From Lyophyllum atratum (Eukaryota; Basidiomycota; Agaricomycetes; Agaricales; Lyophyllaceae), in the NCBI GenBank assembly GCA_014905825.1, contig JACGCN010000003.1, positions 992,001 through 1,056,000 of the forward strand: 64,000 bases of DNA. The letters are read 5' to 3'. The notes under the pieces are model-generated. The model searched no databases. It saw nothing but the letters and a program-made list of their open reading frames with translations, and had not been told where the DNA came from. How positions within the stretch are numbered: position 1 is the stretch's first letter; each line of letters begins with the position of its first letter. This document shows positions 12,145 through 21,222 of the stretch, piece after piece. The position numbers were made by a program, and so were the translations under genes.

Positions 12145-12424
12145 TGTTTGAGTACGAACCCCTACCTACGGTATTTACAACTAATTACTTACACCCTTAT
12201 ATACTTCCATTTACAATTTTCTTCGCTCGTTCTTACCCATTCACACCTCAGTCGTTTACCACACGAGTATCCGCCTGAGGTGTGTATCTTACTTACTTCT
12301 ATCTCATATTATCACTCACATATATCTACCTTAGCTATATTGATTATACTCTAACAGGTAGATATCTAATCTAGTCGTTTACCACACGAGTATCCGCCTG
12401 AGCTATATTGATTATACTCTAACA
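12145..12424 (+). repeat. copia-1 3' LTR
   Basis: 280 bp and 279/280 identical by eye to the 5' LTR. It is preceded by the polypurine tract AGGGGGAG and followed by the target duplication CCCTT, after which the hAT exon resumes. Confidence 0.95.
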
Positions 12425-13678
12425 CCCTTCGTATTGTCTGCGGTCCACATATCGGCGGTTATAGATATTTTGCCTGGAGCGGCCTACCAGAACTCGTAAG
12501 CCCGCATTTGTTACACAATACGACTGAAGCTTACCTCGAAATCGGCTTTCAGTGTCTTCATCCACTCAATGAACCTGTTATGGATGTATGTTGAGACGTC
12601 GTATGAGCTGGGAAGCTCCTTTGATATCGTTTTGGGGCGCATGGCCACGAGGCAGTTGCGGAATCGAGGTTTATTAGCAAGTGCGAGGGCCTGAAATGGT
12701 GAGGACCGTTTCTCCCAATAAGCGAAGTATTAATTGACATACTAGATCATCGCAGGCAACCAGCCTTGCCACAGCATCCGTTATTCCTTCCTTCGAGAAC
12801 TCTTTGGGCGCCTCGATCTTCTCGAATGCTCGGTCAAGCGTCGTTTGCTTCTTCTTCCCCTCACTGTCCAGCTTTTCCCTTTGCATCTCCTTCCAAACCG
12901 CCCGCGGAATACAACGATGATTTAGAGGTACGCCGATCGCTTCACACCTCTGTTTGTACAAGTCGAAATGAAACCGGATATGTGTTCGGTTGGACGAATT
13001 ATGGCCCTTGAAGAATGCTTTTCGAAGGCCGTGGGACTTAACAAACTCCTTGTCCTCTCTGTGGGCCGGCGGTCAGTCATACCACAGGCTTCCGTTGAAC
13101 AGATTGACTCACTTGCATACCAGACACCACCGGCCAAGCAACGTCGTGGTCACACCTTTCTTTGTGAAGTCCACGTTCGTCAGCTCAGAAAAGATTGTTC
13201 GCAGGTCCTTGGTCATATCGGCTTTGGTCTGCATTGGCTCGGAGATCGTAACACGGTGTTGATCATGTAGACCGTCCTGGCAATGTTGGTGAGTAATGGG
13301 TCATATCATCCGAAGCTTACAGTCACTCACCTCGTCGTCTTCTTCCTCGTCATCAGAATCGTCAACAACCTCCCGTTCCAGGTCCTCATCACTATGGTCA
13401 TCCTCGACAATCTCAACGGCCTTCTCTTTCGACTTCTTCGCGGCAGCCGTGGACCCCTTCCGCGTACGTGTTCGCTTCGCCGGTGGTTCTTCATCATCGC
13501 TACCACTTGATTTGGTGTCGTCGTCGTCCGGAGATTCCCCGGCATCAGAAGGTGAGCGAGCCCCTTTCGTACCTTTCTTCGTCGTTGTCTTCTTGGCAGT
13601 CGTTCCTTTAGCTTTTGCTTTTGCTTTCTTCTTTGCAGGCTGACCTTTGCCTTTAGATGGCTGAGAACCCCTAGGCAT

Positions 13679-13864
13679 AGGAGCAGGGAATATTTATTGA
13701 ACGTGGCTTCTCCCCGCGCAATTTATACTTGTAGAATATTTTTGATTGTTTGTCGTGCCATGCCCGCTTGGTATACGTCTCAACTAGCGGTCCCGAGTTA
13801 CGTCAGGCGCTCGCTGCAAGCCATAGTATGTAGTATAAAGTACATGCAGTCCTGAGACGCTATA
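13679..13864. promoter_or_regulatory. Upstream flank of hAT transposase; no defined motif
   Basis: Non-coding DNA between the hAT start codon (reading left from 13678) and the CCGGT block. It should hold the hAT promoter and left terminal repeat, but I see no clear TATA element or terminal repeat. Confidence 0.3.
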
Positions 13865-14048
13865 TGACCGGTCATTGACCGGTTCTAACCAGTCTTTTCG
13901 GTTCTCCGACTTTCCACCAACCAGGAAGACCGAAACTGATGCCAACCTGGGCCTGACAAAACCGGAACCGGAAGTCCGGTCATCATCGGTTATGGATCGG
14001 TCCGATTTCGGTCATTTTCGGTTGTTGAAACCGGACTTTCAAACACTA
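13865..14048 (+). repeat. CCGGT-block repeat, copy 2
   Basis: About 184 bp starting TGACCGGTCATTGACCGG and ending CCGGACTTTCAAACACTA. It has the same ends as copy 1 (inverted there). The middle is dense in ACCGGA, CGGTT and CCGGTC. The ORF downstream runs through it, so the first 55-60 codons of that ORF are repeat-derived. Confidence 0.7.
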
Positions 14049-14918
14049 TCGACGGCAGATGTACAATGGTTCACACGAATCTTCCTGGGCATACTAGCCC
14101 GACCTGGATTGTATGCTGAGGCCGTAGCGTCATACTACGACGCACATCCGGATCGTCCTCATAGGACAATCACGGCCCTCCCAGGAGAAACAGTGACTGT
14201 GAATCGGTTCGTTCGACCAGACGGTGTCGAACGCCTTACCAACTTACATGTGCTAGAGCACATGATTAATGTTGGAATACCCATTGCATGGGTAAACCAT
14301 TCATATGCTTACGCCAACCGTTGGTGGGAGCACCACTACCCTTACAACGCACAGGGTAGTCCTCCCTTACTAGAATTCTTCCGAACGATTGATGACCAAT
14401 GTATCGAGCGTCTCCATCGTCTCGGGGTGCCCCAGACCATACCCGAATGGTCTGGATGGCGCCATCCAACCCAAGCCGACATTACGCGCATCCAAGCGCT
14501 AATGCGGCATGAATTTGATACACAATCTATTGACTGCTTTTCAAGTCGTCAATGGGTACGTGTTGGGGCTGACCCCCTATTTACCCTACTGCCGCGGCGT
14601 GAAGATTACACCGCGGCACAACGCAACATGATTGGGTCAACGTCATCCATTAACGACGTTGCAATGACACCCGTCGACAACCCTGCCCTCCCTCCAGCGA
14701 CTTCGACCACAGTCGCAGGGACTATCGCAGTCCCTGAAACCATTGTGGATCCCGTGACGGACCGTAATGGGCCCCTCGCGTCTGCGGTTACCACAACCAG
14801 CCCTGGTACGGACGGAACACTTCTGCCCAACCAGAAGTCGATGCAAGGATCAACAAGCATGGAGGTCATACCAAATCCGACCGATGACATGCTTGAGGAT
14901 ACCGCGATGAAGGAGTGA
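13875..14918 (+). CDS. Unknown protein encoded by a hairpin-tiled sequence
   Basis: 347 codons. The first 57 or so come from the CCGGT block; native-looking sequence begins at STADVQWFTRIFLGIL. Residues 58-240 look like a compact domain rich in Trp, His and Tyr (NHSYAYANRWWEHHYP). Residues 250-347 are a Thr/Pro/Val-rich low-complexity tail. I recognise no family. There are no introns or premature stops over about 870 bp, while the underlying DNA is packed with perfect inverted repeats (see the 14087-15393 entry), which a coding constraint would not produce by itself. The original start codon is uncertain because the block seems to have replaced the 5' end. Confidence 0.5.
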   Translation: MTGSNQSFRFSDFPPTRKTETDANLGLTKPEPEVRSSSVMDRSDFGHFRLLKPDFQTLSTADVQWFTRIFLGILARPGLYAEAVASYYDAHPDRPHRTITALPGETVTVNRFVRPDGVERLTNLHVLEHMINVGIPIAWVNHSYAYANRWWEHHYPYNAQGSPPLLEFFRTIDDQCIERLHRLGVPQTIPEWSGWRHPTQADITRIQALMRHEFDTQSIDCFSSRQWVRVGADPLFTLLPRREDYTAAQRNMIGSTSSINDVAMTPVDNPALPPATSTTVAGTIAVPETIVDPVTDRNGPLASAVTTTSPGTDGTLLPNQKSMQGSTSMEVIPNPTDDMLEDTAMKE

Positions 14919-15393
14919 AAGTACGGGTAGGCGACCGACGGTTTAACCGTCATTGCGGTCCTCACTGACCCAGTCATGGCGCTGCGCCTATCGATACTCG
15001 AATCGATGGGCTTTTTTTGGACATTATCGACTCATGCCCAAGGATTACTCGAACTATCCTTGGGTTTCTTTTCAGTACATAAGGACGACGGGTCCTCACC
15101 TCATGATACGATCAATATGCCATACTGATCGTATACTTTACTCTACGAAGTTACCGACTATACGCAGTCGGTACACTTTCAGAACCATGCCTAGGACGAC
15201 AGGTCCTAGGCCCCATATATCATCAACTATTTATTGTATAAGTCTATCCTACAGACTAATACACTTATATCTATATCCTCCCTGGAAGATTGCTGCACTC
15301 AATCTTAAAGGGGGGTATGTAAGGGCCCCGCCCTTACTGGGCGTTGTTTGGTTTGTTTGGCGACACCTTCGGTGTCGTCTATAACAGGCCTGT
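14087..15393 (+). other. Hairpin-tiled region (about 17 strong consecutive stem-loops)
   Basis: Perfect inverted repeats follow each other at 20-60 bp spacing through the second part of the ORF and its 3' tail. Stems of 7-9 bp with loops of 0-13 nt lie at 14211-14232, 14247-14264, 14278-14294, 14335-14360, 14432-14455, 14454-14467, 14590-14618, 14638-14661, 14716-14736, 14819-14838, 14937-14951, 15037-15064, 15106-15134, 15152-15173, 15189-15211, 15319-15337 and 15361-15377. Examples are CCAGACCAT/ATGGTCTGG and GCCTAGGAC/GTCCTAGGC. Many 4-6-bp stems fill the gaps. The pattern crosses the stop codon at 14918 without change, so it is a property of the nucleic acid and not of the protein. Confidence 0.8.
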
Positions 15394-15673
15394 AGTAAAC
15401 ATGTACAAACTAGACACTTGTAACCTCATGCATACGTAGCAAATACCAAGACTGGTCAAGCTTACGTAGCGTGAACTGCAAGACCCCCCGTAGCCACACT
15501 ACAAGCCACCATCCCGCCTTCCATTTGAGAAATGCGGATACACGCCGCATCTCCTCCGTTAAAAGCTCCACCTCTTCAGCCCAGCGCATTGCCCTCGCTC
15601 TTGTGCAACACCATTCGATACATAGAGCTGTATTGATCTGTTAGCACACCCAATCTTGTAATTCGAAGTATGG
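15394..15673. other. Spacer at the 3' end of the KDZ pseudogene
   Basis: No gene recognised. It probably contains the end of the KDZ transposase gene (minus strand) and its flank. Hairpin density drops sharply here. Confidence 0.4.
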
Positions 15674-16608
15674 TTACTCACCATCATTGAGCGCTGGGTC
15701 GTCCTCGCCCAAGGTAACCACCCCCAGGGCGGACCATATCCACGATGTCTTCTTGTTCCCAACAGAGTCACCAAACAGCCCTTCCGACAACCCACGAATG
15801 TCTGAATCCTGTAGAGGGCAGAGGACAGTCTCCCAAACAGGTGTATGGCGGTTCTTTGACAGCGTAACAAGTGCCTGTTGTGCATTGCGATACTTGGTGG
15901 CCGTTTTCTTGATGGACTGATTCACAGTCTCTATCGCGACATTTGACCGTGTATTCACCTTGACGCCGGGGGAGTATCTGTCCTTGTGAGCATATAGGTG
16001 AGCCCGGAGCCGCAGGACCCGTCACATGTCTTCTAGTGCGTCATTGGCTTGCCCTTCCTGTAGCCTCCATTCGTAACCCTGTAGCTCATCACTCACCACA
16101 ACACCTTCCTTTTTCAGCTCTGATGGTAACCATAGCTTGATCTCTTGCGCTTTGGTGACCGGTAAACCGTTCGGACCTGCCTTTTGTGCTTCTTTGGCCC
16201 TCAGCCTCGCCGCATCTGGAAGGAATAAATTCTGGACGTCGATCCATGCCACAATCCTTCGTCGCAATTGATTGGGCTCCAGGAGACGCGAGAGCTGATT
16301 CGAAGTCAGATGCAGACCAAGATCTGCCATGTCCTACGCTAAATTCTGTCTTAATTCGTACGCATCAGCTCTTGTGATGTACGAAAGGGACACACGACGT
16401 ACTGATCCTCTCTCAGGGCTAAGCCATTAGCAATCATCACCGTCGGATGATACTCGGTTTCTCCATTGGTACCTTCCATTTGATCCCTTTCCGCCACCTC
16501 CTCCACGAGCTTCAACTGCACATCGCGCTCCGACATGACTAGGATGAGCTTCAGTGATAGGGAAGTGGGTCGAAGGATAGTTAGGAATACCTTTGCTGTT
16601 TGACCTGT

Positions 16609-17126
16609 CACAAGGTGCCAAGAACAGTATTTTGATGAAACAAAGCCTGAAGATATTGTGAAGGTGCTCTTTGCGCAACACCACTATGATAAGTGAACAT
16701 ATAGTAAAGCAAATTTTGTATTTTGTTGAAACTCATAGTGTGAACAAATTCAGAATTTATTCCGTAAAGAAATGTAAAAAAGCATTCACAATATTTTCAC
16801 AATATGATCAGTGAATACTTCATAATATGTTCACAATATAGTGAGGTAGTTCAGACTATGGTGAAGATATGGTGAAAATATTTTGACTACCTGACTATAT
16901 CGTGAATATGTTATGAAATCTTTGCTGATTATATTGTGAAAATATTGTGAAGGTTTTTTACATATCTTTAGACAATTAATTCTGAATTTGTTCACACTAT
17001 GATTTTCGATAAAATACAAGATTGGGCCTATCATATCTTTATTTATCATAGTGTTATCACACAAAGAGCACCTTTACAATATTTTCAGGCTTTGTCTCAT
17101 CAAAATATTGTTCTGGGCACCTTGTG
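16609..17126. mobile_element. 518-bp fold-back MITE with CACAAGGTGCC ends
   Basis: The left end CACAAGGTGCCAAGAACAG and the right end CTGGGCACCTTGTG are inverted copies, and the inverted similarity runs through nearly the whole element to a centre near 16865, so the transcript would form a hairpin with arms of about 250 bp. It is flanked by TGT on both sides (16606-16608 and 17127-17129). A 3-bp TSD and a CAC start fit CACTA-like elements. It is AT-rich, has no ORF, and interrupts the KDZ transposase gene. Confidence 0.85.
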
Positions 17127-17614
17127 TGTATGGGTTTGGAGGGGGGTCCTTCTTCCACGAATCCCGTTCCCATAGTTCAACTGCTGCATGCCATGTTTGT
17201 ATTACTTGAGACGGCAGGGAGTTCTCAAAATCAGATAACACTGTCTGATGCTCAATCCGAGCAGGGGCTGCCTCCTTCAGCTTCTTGAGCAGACGCGGAC
17301 CTATAACTCAGATGAATAAACCGTGAAATTTCAGAGTAAACACACATACCAAATTGAATCGTTTTCTTCCAATTCCAATCGTTGAAATGATCGTCTAGGG
17401 TGTCCCGACGTGCGCCAGGACCCATCTCCTTTGTACTCTGGGCGATAGGGTTAATGTTTGCCCATCCTCGTTCAGGCACGTCTCCGTCAGTCCTTCCAAC
17501 CCCCTTGACAAGGTTGAAGGAAAATAGTATGTTGCACTCCTTGACGTGGGCGGGGAGATGGAACTTGGGGACCAGAAAAGACATGTATTTCACACCAGTA
17601 CTTTACACTCCCCC

Positions 17615-19120
17615 ACCTAGTCCAATCGGACTCCTAGGACTCCTAAGACTCCGATCGGACAGTCCTAAGACATCCTAGGAGTCTGATCGGACACTGGTTA
17701 TGTACTTTATAAAAGATATTAGGTGCAATATCTACAACTTCTTGAGTAGGAATCCGATCGGACTCCGATGAGACTCCGATCGGACTATGAGTCCACTTGC
17801 AAGATGATTTACAAAGGGAAATATATTGTTTGAACCTATCTAATACATGGATATTGACTACTTAAAAAAGAAGAACAAAAGGCCGCGCATGAATGCGCGG
17901 CTTTGGGGATGCGTGTCGGCGCGTCGCGAGTGGGTGGGTGACCCGGCCGTGGTCGACGCGGCGGACGTGCGCGGGGGGTGCGGTCCGGTATCGTGTCGCG
18001 TCGCGTCGTGCTGCATGACATGGCGGTTGGGCGCATGTGGTGGCCGAGTTGCGCCGGTGCCGTGGTGGTGTGGTTGGGCGTGTGGGATGGCGCTGCGGGC
18101 GTGCGGTGTCGTGCCGTTGTGCGTGACGTGGTGGGGGGGCTCCTCGGGTGGCTGTGGCTATTGGCCGTTACAGTCGTCGGCGGTGTTGTTTTGGTGACGT
18201 GGGGGTGGGCGTCGGTGGTCCTGGGCGTTCGGGCGTGTCCTCATTTCGGTCGGGCGCGGGTGACGTGGCGGTGTTGGTGGTGCGGCGGTGTGTGACGTGG
18301 CAGCTGGGTGGGCAGCGGGGTGGACCGGGGGCGCTCTCAGGAGTGGGGTGGGGGAGGGGGGGGTCGTGTCTGTTGCCTCTGGAAGTCGTGCTGGGGGTCG
18401 GGGGGTTAGTGGTGGACCGGAGGGGGGTGCGACGGTGCACCTGGCGGCTCTCCCCCTGCTGGGGTCTGCCCTAATCGTCTCCCCCCCTTTTCCTTCGCTT
18501 CTCCTCATGTTCAGCGGTCACAGAGGACTTGAGGGGTGTCCTGGGCGTTGTAGGCCGTGTGCTGGCAGTCGGTGCCGAGGGGACGCAGTGGGGTGGGGGC
18601 GGCAACGGTGGTGGTGGTGGTTGAGGAGCAAACAACAACAAACATGATGTTGATGTTTCAACCATCATGTGACCTAGCGCACGGGCCCGTTGTCGAACAT
18701 AATGAGTAGCCTTTGGTAGGACCACCTTGTAACGGCCCTATGGACAGTTGGACTAGCGGTTTGAGCTGCTAACATAACATTGATTAGTCAGCACTTGCCC
18801 AAAATCGAGTGTTCAACTCTGGATATTGCTATCATTTTGTTACTGCTACTACTACAGTAATAATAATACTAGTAATCACTTCGGCTGTCAAACTATTACC
18901 TGGTTGTCCTAGGAGTCTGATCGGAGTCTGATAGGACAAAATCCTATCGGAGTCCGAGTCCGATCCGATGTCCAATCGGACTCCGATAGGATTTTCTCGG
19001 ACTCGGACTGTCCAAAGTCTATCATTTATTGATGATTTGTAGTACCAACTAGTCCGATTGGAGGCCTAGGATGTCCTAGGAGTCCGATCGGATCTGATAG
19101 GATTAGGTCAGAAAGTCCGG
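17615..19120. repeat. Composite repeat 1: TCCGATCGGA clusters around a GC-rich TGACGTGG core
   Basis: The left cluster (17615-17795) and right cluster (18905-19120) are dense in the palindrome GTCCGATCGGAC and variants (CCTAGGAGTCTGATCGG). Between them, 17880-18650 is strongly G+T/GC-rich with repeated GTGACGTGG and GGCGG; 18650-18900 is AT-richer and unassigned. The long ORFs on both strands of the core look like shadows of base composition. The core resembles 37800-38560, including the shared segment near GTGCGACG ... CCCCCWGCTGGGGTC. It interrupts the left end of the TIR element, since the other end of that element lacks it. Confidence 0.65.
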
Positions 19121-19332
19121 GTTTTGGAAAGTCCCACGAGTCCGTCCATCCGTCCCATGTTTGTTCGGCAGTCCGTTCGGTCCGTCAGGGCGTAAGTAAA
19201 CAAGTACAATGGTCGCGTCCCAACCTCTTCACGTTCAACCTTGTATGTGCAACGTTCACGCGTTTCACCCAATTCTATACTGCTTTACCTCTTGTATCAC
19301 CCCGCCCAGTGGAAATTTCTGTCTTCTACAAT

Positions 19333-21163
19333 ATGCCCGAGCGATCTACATCTCCGCCACAAACGCAACACTGGTGCCATCATCACCGTGTTCTTCTGAC
19401 TATTGAGACCGTGACATCCAACATCAATGGCAACGCTGGGCGCAGATTTGTCAGTTGTCGCCTGCCAGGACCAGATGGAGCGGAGTGTACCACCTTTCGA
19501 TGGACTCCTACCTCATCTCCTACAACAACACCCGTCCTAGCTTCTGTAAGCCAGATGCCAGGTCCCTCGACTGTCACTCTACAAGACTTCATCTGCACGC
19601 TACACGGGTGCATTAAGCGCCGGCACTCGCTCTGTCTCCGGTACCGATGCAAGAAACACTGTCAAACAGAAGGTGGTTGTAACGTGAAAGGACATGAAGG
19701 CTTGCAAAGTGCACGTCACGCCCCGGCCCTACCTGCGTCGATGAACATCCCTCCAGTTACCCCTGAGTCCAACGTGATTACTGTACCAATGCCAACAGCT
19801 TCCCAACCTCCACCCACTGCGCTTGCGCTACAAGGCGGATCACAGCCTCAACTGCCTGCTTCAATGCCTATCAATGCCGACACTTTTGCTAGTCGACGTT
19901 TTGCTTCTCAACTAGCTCCCGCCTTTATTGAACAATATGCGATTGAAACAAGTTTAGCAGAAAAGAAGCGAGCAGAAGATTCAGCACGACTCGCGGCCAT
20001 TAAGAGGGCAAAAAATCATGTCATTGGCTTCGGTTGGGGACAGGTGCATCATAATGTTCTATTATATTGTTCTTCAGTATTAATCATCATCTCAGGATGG
20101 TGTCGAGCACTCCACATTTGAATTTCAGGGTACTTTCGATTGGCCTCACTTCATTGTTACTGCCGAAGTCCTATCTGATTTGGATATTACCTCAAACAAC
20201 GGCCGTGTTAAGCTTTATAACCCATCTGTCAGCGCTTGGACCAAGATCTCCATTGGCCACGTCATTCAACTAAAGGACGGCGACCGCGTATTTCTCAAAG
20301 CCCTTGATGTCACCGATTGCCTGAACTTCGACACTGTTCTTGTGAAATCTCTCAACTCAAAGCAACCGAATATCCGAACAAACTTGAAGGGTGATCGAGC
20401 ATATGTTCTCGCTGCCTATGAGAATGATGAAGTACCGTCAGCCAATGCTACACCTAAGCTTCCAGCTCGTGCTATCCCTATCCCGCGTGCCAAATCATGC
20501 TCGAAGTCCAACCTTTCCGCTCCACTGGAAATCGATTCTGATACAGACAATTCGGCCCGCCTCCCCGCTCGTGTCAAACGCATCAAGGTATCTCAACATG
20601 TACATTCCACTACTGCTCGCCGTCGGCCACCAACCCCATCTATGTCTTCCCAATCAATGTCACCTGCCGTCAAGCTAGAAGAACATGATGATATCATTGT
20701 GATATCTTCCGATGACGAGCCAGACACGAAACACAATGCCAAGGCCCAGGCACCTGCTCCAATCAAGAAACGATCCCGGCGACCGTCCTCGCACTCCTCC
20801 TCTTCCTCTCAGCCCACCTCTTCCTCCTCTGACTCCGGGTCTAGCTCAGGCCAGGATAGTGATCTGAAGCAATGGCCGAACGATTTCTATTGTACAGACA
20901 TTGTTGCAGCTTTCAAGGCTTGTGGGAAAGCCCGTCAAAACCACGAAACTGTTAAGGACATATTCGAGCAGATCTTTGGCCTACAGTTCCACCGAACAAC
21001 ATTCTATGCACACCGGAAACATTGGAAGGATACAACCGAAGCAATACGTACGAAATTTGATGCGCCTCGCTGGACATGGCCTGAGTTTCTCCGTTACGCT
21101 CGCTCCCATTCCTCGAGCTCAGCTTGCAAACATTCGAAGCCTTCTAAACGTTCCAGACACTAG
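19333..21163 (+). CDS. GRF-zinc-finger-like companion protein of the CxC element
   Basis: Two exons: 19333-20043 and 20096-21163, with a 52-nt intron GTGCAT...CTCAG and phase 0 on both sides. I prefer the ATG at 19333 (MPERSTSPPQ) over the upstream in-frame codon at 19309. Residues 10-60 fit a GRF-type zinc finger (CHHH ... NAGRRFVSC ... ECTTFRW). Residues 92-125 are a second Cys/His cluster (CTLHGCIKRRHSLCLRYRCK). Exon 2 begins with an unrecognised domain (FEFQGTFDWPHFIVTAEVL). It then carries an acidic SUMO-interaction-like motif (DIIVISSDDE), a Ser-rich stretch, and a C-terminal domain starting WPNDFYCTDIVAAF. It is convergent with the transposase gene in the same element. A DNA-binding or accessory role in transposition is inference. 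Confidence 0.75.
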
Positions 21164-21222
21164 ACATAAAATTATCCTAGCCTCGATTTGTATTACGGAA
21201 TACTACCTCATATGTGATTTAA

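Larger units (their letters stand above)
7392..12424 (+). mobile_element. Full-length Ty1/copia LTR retrotransposon (copia-1)
   Basis: 5033 bp bounded by 280-bp direct LTRs (7392-7671 and 12145-12424) that begin TGTTTGAG and end CTAACA, and flanked by the 5-bp target duplication CCCTT (7387-7391 and 12425-12429). The LTRs differ at one position only (G versus A in CTTCCRTTTAC), so insertion was recent. The internal order is gag, protease, integrase, RT, RNase H, as in Ty1/copia. A polypurine tract AGGGGGAG (12137-12144) precedes the 3' LTR. The primer site just after the 5' LTR (GGTTAAGGTCCCC) resembles half-tRNA primer sites but I could not assign the tRNA. One frameshift and one nonsense codon break the coding region. 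Confidence 0.96.
5312..13678 (-). pseudogene. hAT-superfamily transposase gene split by a copia insertion
   Basis: The gene starts at 13678 (MPRGSQPSKGKG) with a Lys-rich then acidic N-terminus. A BED-type zinc finger follows, assembled across introns (GRWCLVC ... RTHIRFHF). Next come TADMWTADNTKG (RNase H-like core, about 12430), TLDNASNNN (about 7130), CLGHIVNLS, TRWGSAF, and a C-terminal hAT dimerisation domain (QASSVPCERIFSASKRTADD) that ends near 5312. At least nine short introns with GTRNGN...YAG borders separate the exons. A copia element at 7392-12424 sits between the codons of NTKG and AFLG. Removing it with one copy of CCCTT rejoins the frame. I found no other clear stop in the parts I translated, so the copia insertion may be the main lesion. 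I could not define the hAT's own TIRs or its 8-bp TSD. Confidence 0.88.

Noticed and set aside
13679..13864. Terminal inverted repeat of hAT-1
   Set aside because: I looked for matching ends and an 8-bp duplication on both sides of the gene and found none I could trust.
17847..18725. Many long overlapping ORFs on both strands
   Set aside because: They are compositional shadows of a GC-rich, stop-poor repeat core; no domain, start context or intron supports any of them.
18735..18830. tRNA-like segment with an A-box-like TAGCGGTTTGAGC and a B-box-like GTTCAACTC
   Set aside because: I could not form a proper cloverleaf: acceptor and D arms do not pair and the 3' end does not match. At most a remote tRNA-derived SINE remnant.
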